Made by a program: the position numbers and the translations under genes. Source: JACKAQ01 sp965227145 (lineage in GTDB: Bacteria; Calditrichota; Calditrichia; RBG-13-44-9; J075). Taken from it: 64,000 bases of DNA. The stretch is from the NCBI GenBank assembly GCA_965227145.1, contig OZ245730.1, forward strand, positions 2,976,001-3,040,000, written 5' to 3'. The notes beneath the pieces are model-generated. The model was given only the letters and a program-made list of their open reading frames with translations. It was not told where the DNA came from and did not search any database. Shown one piece after another: positions 28,354 to 36,762 of the stretch (position 1 is the first letter of the stretch; every line of letters starts with the position of its first letter).

Positions 28354-28683
28354 GTCGCTCTCCTTTATGTATTTTGATAAAATTTAAAGAGTTAGTATTT
28401 TATAAATACAGAAGAAACAGAGGTTTAAAGAAACATATCGGTTTCGGAAATACGATAGAAAAAGATGTTGGCACTTCGTGAAATGATCAGAATTACAGAA
28501 GAAAAAAACGATAAGCCCAGCCAGAATGATTCAGAAAAAACGCAGAAAGCAGGTCAGATTAAGCGAAGTTATTTTAGTATAATCAAAATTTTCTGAAGAT
28601 AAAAGTATAAATTCGGCAATTGAAAATTTTGTCCGGAACGCTGCATTCCGGGATCGGAAAAACAACTTTTTACGATTTTGGCT

Positions 28684-28712
28684 TTGACAAATAATTCAAA
28701 AATCATTATACT
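28684..28712 (+). promoter_or_regulatory. Near-consensus sigma-70 promoter
   Basis: -35 TTGACA (28684-28689), 17-bp spacer, -10 TATACT (28707-28712). It points toward the oxidase cluster whose first start codon is 445 bp downstream. Confidence 0.75.
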
Positions 28713-29094
28713 AATGCCAGTCATACAGATTCTGCATTAAAAAAAGTAATAGTTACGTCACATTAATTGCGAAAGGAATTATCTATGTAATGATAGATTT
28801 TGATACTTACTTTCACCGTTAACAATCAAATTAAATATACACTTGTTCCACCCTCCCCTGCTCAACTCCAGGTTTTACCCTCACATTCAATCGCTTCTCC
28901 TTTCGAAAATCTACAGCTATCGAATAGCTACTGCTCACTATTTTTATCATAACGTTTTAGACTACAGTTCCGGGTGATTAACCCGCGAGTTTCCACCTTT
29001 GCTTTTCGGATGTTGGCTTCGTTCGGACCAAACAATTGGCAGTTATTCCTGTTAAGGTTTGTTTATTCAATTCCGGCAAAAACGACACACACAT

Positions 29095-29120
29095 AGATAT
29101 TTACTGAGCTGTAAATATCT
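29095..29120 (+). promoter_or_regulatory. 10-bp inverted repeat just before the oxidase gene
   Basis: AGATATTTAC (29095-29104) and GTAAATATCT (29111-29120) are perfect reverse complements with a 6-base loop TGAGCT, 36 bp before the ATG. It may be an operator for a dimeric regulator or an mRNA hairpin. No T-run follows. Confidence 0.55.
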
Positions 29121-29156
29121 GCTAAGCCATGTATTCTGTTAGTTTAGGAATTCCAT

Positions 29157-31175
29157 ATGAAAAAAGATAAACTCGTATATTGGATAATTACGGCCATTGT
29201 AATAGCCTCCTTATTTTATGTGATCAGCGGTGTTTTTGAAGGCTGGTCACTGGATCGGGAAATGGCGAACCGTTCCCCCGAGGCAGCGACAGCTTTAGAA
29301 AATGCGCCAAATGTGGACACTGCGAAAGACATCGAATACCGCGCATTTCCGGTGATCGGCAGCCGCGTAGCGATTTGGGTGGTTGCCCAGCTTCACCTGA
29401 TGTTCGCGGCATTCGTGCTGGCAGTGCCGATTTTTGCGCTGATCATCGAGTTTATCGGCTACTTCACGGGCGACAAACGCTACGATGATCTCGCTTACGA
29501 ATTCACCAAACTGCTCTCAACCTCGTTTTCATTTACCGCGTCGCTCGGCGCGTTACTGACCTTTATGCTCATCATTTTGTATCCCAAATTAACAAGTTAC
29601 ATGATGATGGTTTTCAGTTGGACATATTTTCCGTATATCCTGCTGTTCTTTCTGGAAGCCATTTTTCTCTATTCTTATTATTACGGCTGGGGAAAATTTT
29701 CACCGAAAGTGCACCTGGCTTTGGGCGTTGGATTGAACATCGTCGGCACGATGATCATGTTTATCGCCAACGCCTGGCTCACCTTCATGAATTCGCCGGC
29801 GGGCGTAACGGAAACCGGCGCGGTGATGAGCACCTGGGACGCGATCACCAACTACACATGGATGCCCATCAACGTGCACCGACTGATCGCCAATGTTGCG
29901 TTCGGCGGGTCGATTGCGGCGGCATACGGCGCGTTCAAATTTCTCGGCGCATCCACCGAAAAGGAAAAAGCGCATTACGACTGGATGGGTTACATCGGCA
30001 ATTTTGTGGCGATTGCCGCTTTTCTCCCCCTCCCTTTCGCCGGTTACTGGCTCGGGAAAGAAATTTACGCCTATTCCCAAAGCCTCGGGATTGTGCTGAT
30101 GGGCGGCACATTTTCCTGGCTGTTTATCATCCAGGCAGTGCTGATCGGCAATCTGTTTTTGGGCGCGAACTATTATCTCTGGCTGGGAATGGAGCGGATT
30201 GAGGGCGCAGACCGCTATCGCGGGATGATCAAATATTTGCTGGCAGCGATCACCCTTTGCTACATCGTCTGGGCAACGCCGCACTCGATGGTGGCATCCG
30301 TTGAAGAATCGCGGGCGATGGGCGGTTCCCACCACCCGGTTCTCGGGGTGCTCGGCGTAATGTCCGCCAAAAATACCGCCGTGAACATCCTCATTTTAAC
30401 CACATTTTTGAGCTTCCTTTTTTACAAACGCGCCGGAAAAGGCGAGCCGGTCAGCTTTGCGACGCACGGCGCAACCGGTAAAACCGTGGTCTGGATTGTC
30501 AGCATCATCAGCGTGATACTGGCGATTTTGCCGGCAATTTATGTGCTGCAATCCGGCCTGACACAGGATTTATCGCGGATGATCCGCGTGGGGCTGAGCG
30601 CCCTGCACGGCGTTGCGATTATCGCGGCAACGCTGCTGGCTTTCCGCGATAAAGGCAAACTGGGGCAGGCGATCATCTTCATTTCCGCGGTGTTTGTGGT
30701 GGTGTTTTTCGGTGTTTACGGCTATTTCGTGGAGGCGCGCATCCGCATCGGATTTTCTGTGTATCAGGTTTTGGCGGTGCTGAGCACCATGATTTCGGTG
30801 ATGGGCATCGATATTTATCTCTACAAAGGTGCCAAAAATATCGGCGAAATCCGATGGGGGAAAATCAAGCCCCGGGCGCAGTACGCACTGTTTTTTCTGG
30901 CGATCACCTTCACCTGGCTGATGGGGCTGATGGGCTACGTTCGCGCCGGATTGCGCCAGCACTGGCATGTTTACGGCGTGATGCGCGACTATTCGCCGGA
31001 TGCGTTTACGCCAACGCTGGGATTCGCCGCGGGGGTGGTTTCAGTGATCGTACTGATTTTTTTCACGTTTATCGCGATTGTGTTCTGGCTTGCCGGGCTT
31101 TCCGGAAAAAAATCCTGGCAACCGTCAACAGCACACGGCGACGCGGGTGATTTGGTGAAGGAGGTGCAGCCATGA
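29157..31175 (+). CDS. Cytochrome bd-like oxidase subunit I (CydA superfamily), no CydB partner
   Basis: 672 residues with many membrane helices, longer than E. coli CydA (about 520). The N-terminal extension (1-70) has one helix plus a periplasmic stretch. By pattern, His80 (AQLHLMF) corresponds to the CydA heme ligand His19, Glu167 (FFLEAIF) to Glu107, and His241 (NVHRLIANVAFGG) to His186. The equivalent of Glu99 appears absent. The GRQPW motif is replaced by GLRQHWHVYG (598-607), and the quinol-binding Q-loop is not recognisable. No cydB follows; three c-type cytochromes do. It therefore probably belongs to the CydA-related families that lack CydB and may take electrons from cytochrome c. 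Whether it reduces oxygen or another substrate is unknown. Confidence 0.85.
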   Translation: MKKDKLVYWIITAIVIASLFYVISGVFEGWSLDREMANRSPEAATALENAPNVDTAKDIEYRAFPVIGSRVAIWVVAQLHLMFAAFVLAVPIFALIIEFIGYFTGDKRYDDLAYEFTKLLSTSFSFTASLGALLTFMLIILYPKLTSYMMMVFSWTYFPYILLFFLEAIFLYSYYYGWGKFSPKVHLALGVGLNIVGTMIMFIANAWLTFMNSPAGVTETGAVMSTWDAITNYTWMPINVHRLIANVAFGGSIAAAYGAFKFLGASTEKEKAHYDWMGYIGNFVAIAAFLPLPFAGYWLGKEIYAYSQSLGIVLMGGTFSWLFIIQAVLIGNLFLGANYYLWLGMERIEGADRYRGMIKYLLAAITLCYIVWATPHSMVASVEESRAMGGSHHPVLGVLGVMSAKNTAVNILILTTFLSFLFYKRAGKGEPVSFATHGATGKTVVWIVSIISVILAILPAIYVLQSGLTQDLSRMIRVGLSALHGVAIIAATLLAFRDKGKLGQAIIFISAVFVVVFFGVYGYFVEARIRIGFSVYQVLAVLSTMISVMGIDIYLYKGAKNIGEIRWGKIKPRAQYALFFLAITFTWLMGLMGYVRAGLRQHWHVYGVMRDYSPDAFTPTLGFAAGVVSVIVLIFFTFIAIVFWLAGLSGKKSWQPSTAHGDAGDLVKEVQP

Positions 31176-31993
31176 AAAATGTGCTGATCATCTTTGTATT
31201 CACCATCGCGGTGACCTCATTTTATTGGTACGTGGGGCAACAAGTCCCGCAAAAAGTGACTTATCCGCCCGAAGAACTGGAAATTTCCACGGATATGACC
31301 ACCGAAGAAATGGTGAAAATCGGTGAGGAACTTGTTGCAGGGAAAGGCACCTGTCTGGGCTGCCACCAGATTGGCGGGGGAAGCGGCAGCGATCGCTTCC
31401 CGAATCTCGGGAACATCGGCGCGGTAGCCGGCACACGAATTGAAGGCATGAGCGCGGTGGAATATCTCGCCGAATCGCTGTACGAGCCCAATAAATATAT
31501 TGTCGAAGGCTACCTCCCCGGGATGCCCGTCATCAGCAAAGCGCCGATCAATCTGGACGACAACGAAATTTTGACGGTGATCGCCTATTTGCAATCGCTC
31601 GGCGGCACGCCATCGATAACCATGCAAACCGAACACAGCTTTACCGGTCAGGCGCCACCCGCAACCGGCGAGGCGAAACAGGCTTCAGCTTCGGCGCCGG
31701 CGGCATCGTCAAACATGAGCGGCGAGCAGATTTTCCAGACCTATGCCTGCGCCACATGTCACACGATGACGGCAGAATCCCAACTGGTGGGACCGAGCCT
31801 GCACGATGTGGGCAAACGCCTCAGCAACGCGGAAATTTATCAATCGATTCTCGAACCTGATGCTGCCATTGCCGAAGGCTTCCCGCCAAACGTAATGCAA
31901 ACGACACTGAACGCCGTGGGATTTTATGACCGGGTTTCATCGAAAGATTTGAAAAAACTGGTGGAATACCTCGCATCGCAGCAGGGGAATTAG
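31172..31993 (+). CDS. Membrane-anchored di-heme cytochrome c
   Basis: 273 residues. One N-terminal membrane helix (about 4-21) anchors two cytochrome c domains with CLGCH (61-65) and CATCH (193-197), joined by an Ala/Pro-rich linker (about 160-180). Candidate distal Met ligands are in LPGMPVIS and near PPNVMQ. It overlaps the oxidase gene by ATGA and has GGAGGTG before it, so it is very likely the redox partner subunit of the bd-like protein, facing the periplasm. Confidence 0.9.
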   Translation: MKNVLIIFVFTIAVTSFYWYVGQQVPQKVTYPPEELEISTDMTTEEMVKIGEELVAGKGTCLGCHQIGGGSGSDRFPNLGNIGAVAGTRIEGMSAVEYLAESLYEPNKYIVEGYLPGMPVISKAPINLDDNEILTVIAYLQSLGGTPSITMQTEHSFTGQAPPATGEAKQASASAPAASSNMSGEQIFQTYACATCHTMTAESQLVGPSLHDVGKRLSNAEIYQSILEPDAAIAEGFPPNVMQTTLNAVGFYDRVSSKDLKKLVEYLASQQGN

Positions 31994-32144
31994 CTGCTGA
32001 TTTTTTTAGCGGTGATAAAAAACTTTGCCAGAGAAAGAAAAAGGAGATTCCTGCTCCGAAGAAGCGCCTTTGGCGCATTTGCAGAGGTCTCCCGCCGTAA
32101 TCGCGTAGCGTTTTTCAATTCACGCACAGGAAAGGTTTTGATCA

Positions 32145-32954
32145 ATGAACTACGTTGTTTTTCTGATTGTCACCATCATCTTGATTGTGTTGCGGTTCAC
32201 GCGACTGAACATTTTGGGATGGATGATCGTGTGGTGGTTCGCGATCTGGGCTGTGCTCAAGTTCGGCATCGATCCGCCGCTGCCATCTTCCATTATCGGG
32301 ATGTTTATGGGGATTATCACGCTTGCACTGCTGGCGTATCTCACCGCAAGTACCGAATACATGAAAACCGCCCGCGACGGATTGCTGAAATTCATGACCG
32401 ACGGAAAATACACCGTTCCGCTGGTGTTGATCGTTTTGGCGATACCCTCGATGGTCGCGCTGAATATTTACGCCAGCATGACCACCGCGCCGCAGCCGCC
32501 GGCCAGCGGACGCACCATTCACCCGGTGCCGCCAACGGAAATCACGTTCAAGGGAAAAACCATCAATTTAGTGGAAGGTAAAAATCCGTATCGCGAACTG
32601 GAAACGGGCGATCCGGGAGCTTTTGCCGAGCATCTGGAAAACGGCAGGCGGGTGTATTTCCAGAATTGCGTTTTCTGCCACGGCGATAATATGGCCGGCG
32701 ACGGCATTTTTGCCCACGCACTGGACCCGATTCCAGCTAATTTTCAGGATGCCACCACCATCGCGATGCTGCAGGAAACCTATCTGTTCTGGCGCATCGC
32801 TAAAGGTGCGCCGGGCTTGCCGGACGAATCCACTCCGTGGTCATCTGCAATGCCGGCGTGGGAAAAATTTCTCAGTGAAGACGACATCTGGGATGTCATT
32901 TTATACATGTACGAATTTACCGGGCACAAACCGCGGGCAAAGGAGGAACATTGA
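32145..32954 (+). CDS. Membrane protein with C-terminal cytochrome c domain
   Basis: 269 residues. Three membrane helices (about 3-22, 45-66 and 89-108) precede a periplasmic cytochrome c domain with CVFCH (175-179) and a likely Met ligand in SSAMPAWEKF. The about 150 bp gap upstream has no gene. The next gene overlaps its stop codon. It probably belongs to the same membrane complex as the bd-like subunit. Confidence 0.88.
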   Translation: MNYVVFLIVTIILIVLRFTRLNILGWMIVWWFAIWAVLKFGIDPPLPSSIIGMFMGIITLALLAYLTASTEYMKTARDGLLKFMTDGKYTVPLVLIVLAIPSMVALNIYASMTTAPQPPASGRTIHPVPPTEITFKGKTINLVEGKNPYRELETGDPGAFAEHLENGRRVYFQNCVFCHGDNMAGDGIFAHALDPIPANFQDATTIAMLQETYLFWRIAKGAPGLPDESTPWSSAMPAWEKFLSEDDIWDVILYMYEFTGHKPRAKEEH

Positions 32955-34477
32955 AAATCCTGTTTAGTGCCGTTGCCATTGTGCTCGGCGGAAATTTGCT
33001 GTTTGCCCAGGGCATAATGGGCACAGAAGCCCAGCGCGAAGCCGGTAAAAAATTGTATGACGCCAAATGCGCCCAGTGCCACGGCTACGACGGCGACGCC
33101 CAAAGCGTGGGTCGCGAATTTTTCCGTCCGCAGCCGCGAAATTTCACCACTGGCATTTACAAATTCCGGACAACACCGAACGGGCAATTGCCCTCGCACG
33201 CGGACATCAAACGAAGCATAAAATTGGGCATGCCCTACACCGGAATGCCGGCATGGCCGGATTTCGGCGAAAAAGAGCTGGATAATCTGGCGTATTACAT
33301 CAAAACATTTTCATCGGATTTTGAGGAATTCGGCGATGTGGCGGCGGTGGAAGTACCGAAAGCACCGCCATTCAGTGAGGCATCGGCGGAGCGCGGACGG
33401 ATTATTTATGCGGAAAACCAGTGCGTTGATTGTCACGGCGATTTCGGTCGCGGCGACGGAAAATCCGCCCCTACCCTCACCGATCACTGGAACGAACCCA
33501 TCCGCGCAGCGGATCTGACCAAACCGTGGACATTCCGGCGCGGCAGTTCCCGCGAGGATATTTTTATCACCTTCACCACCGGATTGGATGGCTCGCCGAT
33601 GCCATCTTACAACATCCAGCCGCCGGAAGACCAGTGGGCGCTGGTGGATTACGTGTATTCGCTGCGCATGTCCGACCGTCCGAACTACGGTGTGATGGTT
33701 GTTGCCCGCCACGATGACAAACCCATCGATATTGCCGGCGGCAAGGCGATTTTCGACGGCACGGAGAGCACCCGTTTTCCGCTCGCCGGGCAGGTGATTG
33801 AGCCCGGGCGCACGTTTTTCCCGGGTGTGAACGCCATTCGCGTGAATGCGATTTACAATGAAGAAAGCATTGCCCTCATGCTCACCTGGCACGATATGAG
33901 CGCGGAAACCACCGGTCACAACAGCCCGAAGTTGCCCGTCACAGAAACTGAACCGGCAGACAGCGCCGCTACGGAATTTTCCGATGCAGTGGCGGTTCTG
34001 CTGCCATCCAATTCGCCGGCAGGCGTCGAAAAACCATATTTCATGTTTGGCGACGGCAAAAATCCGATGGACATCTGGTTTGCGGATCTGGCAAAGGATT
34101 CGGCGGAATTTTTCACCGGGAAAGGCAGCCAGCAAATTGAATCCGGCAGCGAGCCGCTCGAGATGTTTTCGCAATTCGATCACGGGGAATGGACGGTCAT
34201 TTTCAAACGCGCGCGCGTCTCAGCGAACGGCATTTCGTTCGAACCGGGCGCATTTGTGCCGATCGCCTTCACCGTTTGGGACGGGTTCAATAAAGAACGC
34301 GGCAACAAACGCGGACTGACTTCCTGGTATCACATTTATCTCGCGCCGACCGAAACGGTTTCGCCCGTGCTGCCAATGCTGCAATACGGCGGCATCACGT
34401 TTCTGGTGCTCATCGCGATTGTCGGACTCGTGCGCATGCGGCAGAAATCAGAAATTGAAAGTAACGGCAATTCATGA
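32951..34477 (+). CDS. Di-heme cytochrome c fused to ethylbenzene-dehydrogenase-type heme b domain
   Basis: 508 residues starting at a TTG with AGGAGG four bases upstream, overlapping the previous stop. A signal peptide (about 1-18) is followed by two cytochrome c domains with CAQCH (40-44) and CVDCH (158-162). Residues about 235-475 match the EB_dh family (NAIRVNAIYNEESIALML, FSDAVAVLLP, KPYFMFGDGKNPMDIW, GLTSWYHIYLAP), which binds heme b in the gamma subunit of ethylbenzene and nitrate/selenate dehydrogenases. A membrane helix ends it (about 478-498). Three hemes in one anchored protein suggest an electron wire to the bd-like subunit. Confidence 0.87.
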   Translation: MKILFSAVAIVLGGNLLFAQGIMGTEAQREAGKKLYDAKCAQCHGYDGDAQSVGREFFRPQPRNFTTGIYKFRTTPNGQLPSHADIKRSIKLGMPYTGMPAWPDFGEKELDNLAYYIKTFSSDFEEFGDVAAVEVPKAPPFSEASAERGRIIYAENQCVDCHGDFGRGDGKSAPTLTDHWNEPIRAADLTKPWTFRRGSSREDIFITFTTGLDGSPMPSYNIQPPEDQWALVDYVYSLRMSDRPNYGVMVVARHDDKPIDIAGGKAIFDGTESTRFPLAGQVIEPGRTFFPGVNAIRVNAIYNEESIALMLTWHDMSAETTGHNSPKLPVTETEPADSAATEFSDAVAVLLPSNSPAGVEKPYFMFGDGKNPMDIWFADLAKDSAEFFTGKGSQQIESGSEPLEMFSQFDHGEWTVIFKRARVSANGISFEPGAFVPIAFTVWDGFNKERGNKRGLTSWYHIYLAPTETVSPVLPMLQYGGITFLVLIAIVGLVRMRQKSEIESNGNS

Positions 34478-34523
34478 ATTGCCGCTATGGTTTACCTATA
34501 GCCTTTTGCCTTTTTAACCGGGA

Positions 34524-35804
34524 ATGACACAGCAAACGAAAACGGAAAATATGACCGAAACCCATCGAACATATCAACCATCGTTGATTTCGTGGAATCT
34601 CACCCGGCGATGCAACCTGAAATGCCCGCATTGTTACATGGAAGCAGGTCGCAAAGCGGAGAATGAACTGAGCACCGCGGAATGCCTTTCGCTGATCGAC
34701 GAAATGAAAGCGCTCGGCACCGAAATGGTAATTCTCACCGGCGGCGAACCGCTGCTGCGCCGGGATATTTTTGAGATTGCCCGTCACGCATCGGCGCAGG
34801 GCATTTGGGTGGTGATGGGCACCAACGGCGTGTTGATCACCGATCGCGTTGCTGAAAAAATGCGCGAATGCGGCGTGAAAGGCGTTGGCATCAGCATCGA
34901 TTCGCTGTCGCCGGAAAAACACGATGCGTTTCGCGGCGGACCGGACGCGTGGCATCACTCCGTAAAAGCGCTGGATATTTGCCGGGCGCACGGATTGCAA
35001 GTGCTGGTGCAAACCACTGTAATGGAAATGAATCTGCATGAAATTGAAGATTTGATCGCATTTTCCCGCGAAAAAGGCGCGTGGTCGTTCAACCTCTATT
35101 TTTTGGTGCAAACCGGTCGCGGGCAGCAAATGAACGATCTTTCGCCCGGGCAAACCAACGACATGCTCAGTTTTCTGGTCGAACGGCAAAACGATTTCCG
35201 GCCGATGCTGGTACGATCCAAATGCGCGCCGCAGTTCAAACAGATCGCCTATGCCAAAGGTCTTGGCGGGCTGGAAAGCGGCGGCTGCATGGCCGGCACG
35301 CAATATTGCCGCATCATGCCCGGCGGCGATGTGACACCCTGCCCGTACATGACCGCGGTTGCCGGGAACGTCCGCGAACAATCGTTTTCGGAAATCTGGC
35401 AATCTGCACCGATGTTTCGGGAATTGCGCGACCCTCAACAACTGAAGGGGCGCTGCGGCGACTGCGAATTTAAAGAATTGTGCGGCGGCTGCCGCTGCCG
35501 GGCGTATGCGGCAACCGGCGATTATCTGCAGGAAGATCCGGCGTGCACCTATCAGCCAACCGGCGCGGCGCTGGCAACCGTTCCGCTGCAGTGGAGCGAG
35601 GAAGCGCAGGTACGGCTGGCGCGCATCCCGATTGCCTTCATCCGCGAAAAAGTAAAAACCGGGCTGGAAACCTATGCGCAACGCCACGGGTTGCAAATCG
35701 TTACGCCGGAGCTGTTTAAAACCGCGTTGAACGGCGCGGAACGGCGTGACTTCTTCCAAAAAATGCCCGAATTTTTCAATCCATCCAAATCCAACGGGGA
35801 GTAA
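34524..35804 (+). CDS. NirJ/AhbD-like radical SAM-SPASM protein with C-terminal PCP_red-like domain
   Basis: 426 residues. The radical SAM cluster site is Cys30-x3-Cys34-x2-Cys37 in LTRRCNLKCPHCYMEAG, with GGEP at about 73-76. The SPASM region (about 255-345) is cysteine-rich: GGCMAGTQYC, DVTPCPYM, GRCGDCEFKELCGGCRCRAY. This layout is close to NirJ, AhbC and AhbD, which edit side chains of tetrapyrroles in heme d1 and heme synthesis. Residues about 355-405 (LQWSEEAQVRLARIP onward) match the pattern of a PCP_red domain, not a normal part of NirJ or AhbD. The next gene starts 2 bp after its stop. Tetrapyrrole chemistry is inferred. Confidence 0.85.
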   Translation: MTQQTKTENMTETHRTYQPSLISWNLTRRCNLKCPHCYMEAGRKAENELSTAECLSLIDEMKALGTEMVILTGGEPLLRRDIFEIARHASAQGIWVVMGTNGVLITDRVAEKMRECGVKGVGISIDSLSPEKHDAFRGGPDAWHHSVKALDICRAHGLQVLVQTTVMEMNLHEIEDLIAFSREKGAWSFNLYFLVQTGRGQQMNDLSPGQTNDMLSFLVERQNDFRPMLVRSKCAPQFKQIAYAKGLGGLESGGCMAGTQYCRIMPGGDVTPCPYMTAVAGNVREQSFSEIWQSAPMFRELRDPQQLKGRCGDCEFKELCGGCRCRAYAATGDYLQEDPACTYQPTGAALATVPLQWSEEAQVRLARIPIAFIREKVKTGLETYAQRHGLQIVTPELFKTALNGAERRDFFQKMPEFFNPSKSNGE

Positions 35805-35806
35805 TT

Positions 35807-36577
35807 ATGGCTGCAGTCAATACACCGTCATTTGTCCATCAGGTTCAGGTTAACGGAAATGCCATCCGGCTGAGCCAAAACGGCAACGTGCAAAATTTCG
35901 ATATCACCGAACTGCCGAAATCATTTGTCCGCTGGCAGCTCGATTACAAACACAGCATTTACGATGCGATTGAGCGGGACGAATACATCGCGTTCAACGC
36001 CGGGCATTTGCCGGTGGTGGGCACCTGGCAACACGATTCGCCGGTGCCGAATCTGGCGAATAAAGGCATCGGATTTACGCCGAAGGATGAGCACATCGAG
36101 CACTACCTGAAGCTGGTTGAAAACGCCGTTGAGCAGATTTCCGGATTGCCGCCACACGCCGTGAACGAAACCCGCGAATTGCGGATTCGCACCGCCCGCG
36201 AATTTTACAATCACCCGGAGCACATCGACTGGCGCCGGCTCGGGTTGCTGGAAATTTTCGAGGGTTCAACGTTCCGGAATCTTACCGAAAATCCGCTCGC
36301 GTCTGTACTGTGGACGGGTAACGCACCGATTTTCGTGAGTTATCAGGTCGATTGCGTGGTGGAAATCATCACGCCGGAAGATCCGCGTTACCGCTTTTCG
36401 TGGGCAATGCGCCGGCTGTTCGAATACGAGCCGTTTCACGTGGTGCAAACGATGTATCCATATTCCTACTGTTTTTGGGTCACCGATTACAAAGATAAAA
36501 CGCCGAAACGGCGCTATCCCGGCAAACGCAGCGACAACACAGTGAACGAAGGCAACGGAAAAATTGAGGCAAAATAA
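35807..36577 (+). CDS. Unknown protein coupled to the radical SAM gene
   Basis: 256 residues that I do not recognise. No signal peptide, membrane helix or Cys-based motif is visible. The mid-region is rich in aromatic residues (FVRWQLDYKHSIYDAIERDE), and the end is basic. The start lies 2 bp after the radical SAM stop with GGGGAG inside the upstream gene, so it is translated together with it and is likely to work in the same pathway. Confidence 0.8.
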   Translation: MAAVNTPSFVHQVQVNGNAIRLSQNGNVQNFDITELPKSFVRWQLDYKHSIYDAIERDEYIAFNAGHLPVVGTWQHDSPVPNLANKGIGFTPKDEHIEHYLKLVENAVEQISGLPPHAVNETRELRIRTAREFYNHPEHIDWRRLGLLEIFEGSTFRNLTENPLASVLWTGNAPIFVSYQVDCVVEIITPEDPRYRFSWAMRRLFEYEPFHVVQTMYPYSYCFWVTDYKDKTPKRRYPGKRSDNTVNEGNGKIEAK

Positions 36578-36762
36578 AAGCCACCATTGCAACAAAACTC
36601 TCATGCCCAGCCTGCCCCTTTGGGGAATACCGTTATCGGGCATCCATACGCGCGAGAAAAATATGGATTTCCGCTTAATCCCGATATATCGGGACGGAAA
36701 TGACAAAAAAGTTCGTTACATGCAAATTGATTTAAATCAAAGACTTAAACGAAGCGTAAGTT
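36578..36762. repeat. Intergenic repeat-like segment with 16-bp palindrome
   Basis: Contains the perfect palindrome TCCCGATATATCGGGA (36679-36694) flanked by ATGGATTTCCGCTTAA and CGGAAATGAC. This resembles the dispersed intergenic repeats of the type ATGGATTCCCG...GGAATGAC known from many genomes. Confidence 0.5.

Larger units (their letters stand above)
28354..29156. other. Long intergenic region with a strong promoter and leader before the bd-like oxidase
   Basis: 803 bp without a convincing gene. It contains CCGGAA / TTCCGG (28633-28651), a consensus promoter (28684-28712), AGCTAT / ATAGCT (28915-28929) and the 10-bp inverted repeat at 29095-29120. The stretch from about 28718 to 29156 would be a 440-base leader or a separate noncoding RNA. 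Confidence 0.6.

Noticed and set aside
29157..31175. Calling the CydA-like gene a canonical quinol bd oxidase (cydA)
   Set aside because: No cydB, no recognisable Q-loop and an altered GRQPW motif; the cytochrome c neighbours argue for a different electron donor.
34485..35759. 424-codon minus-strand frame opposite the radical SAM gene
   Set aside because: The plus strand carries the CxxxCxxC and SPASM cysteines; the antisense frame is a codon-bias artefact.
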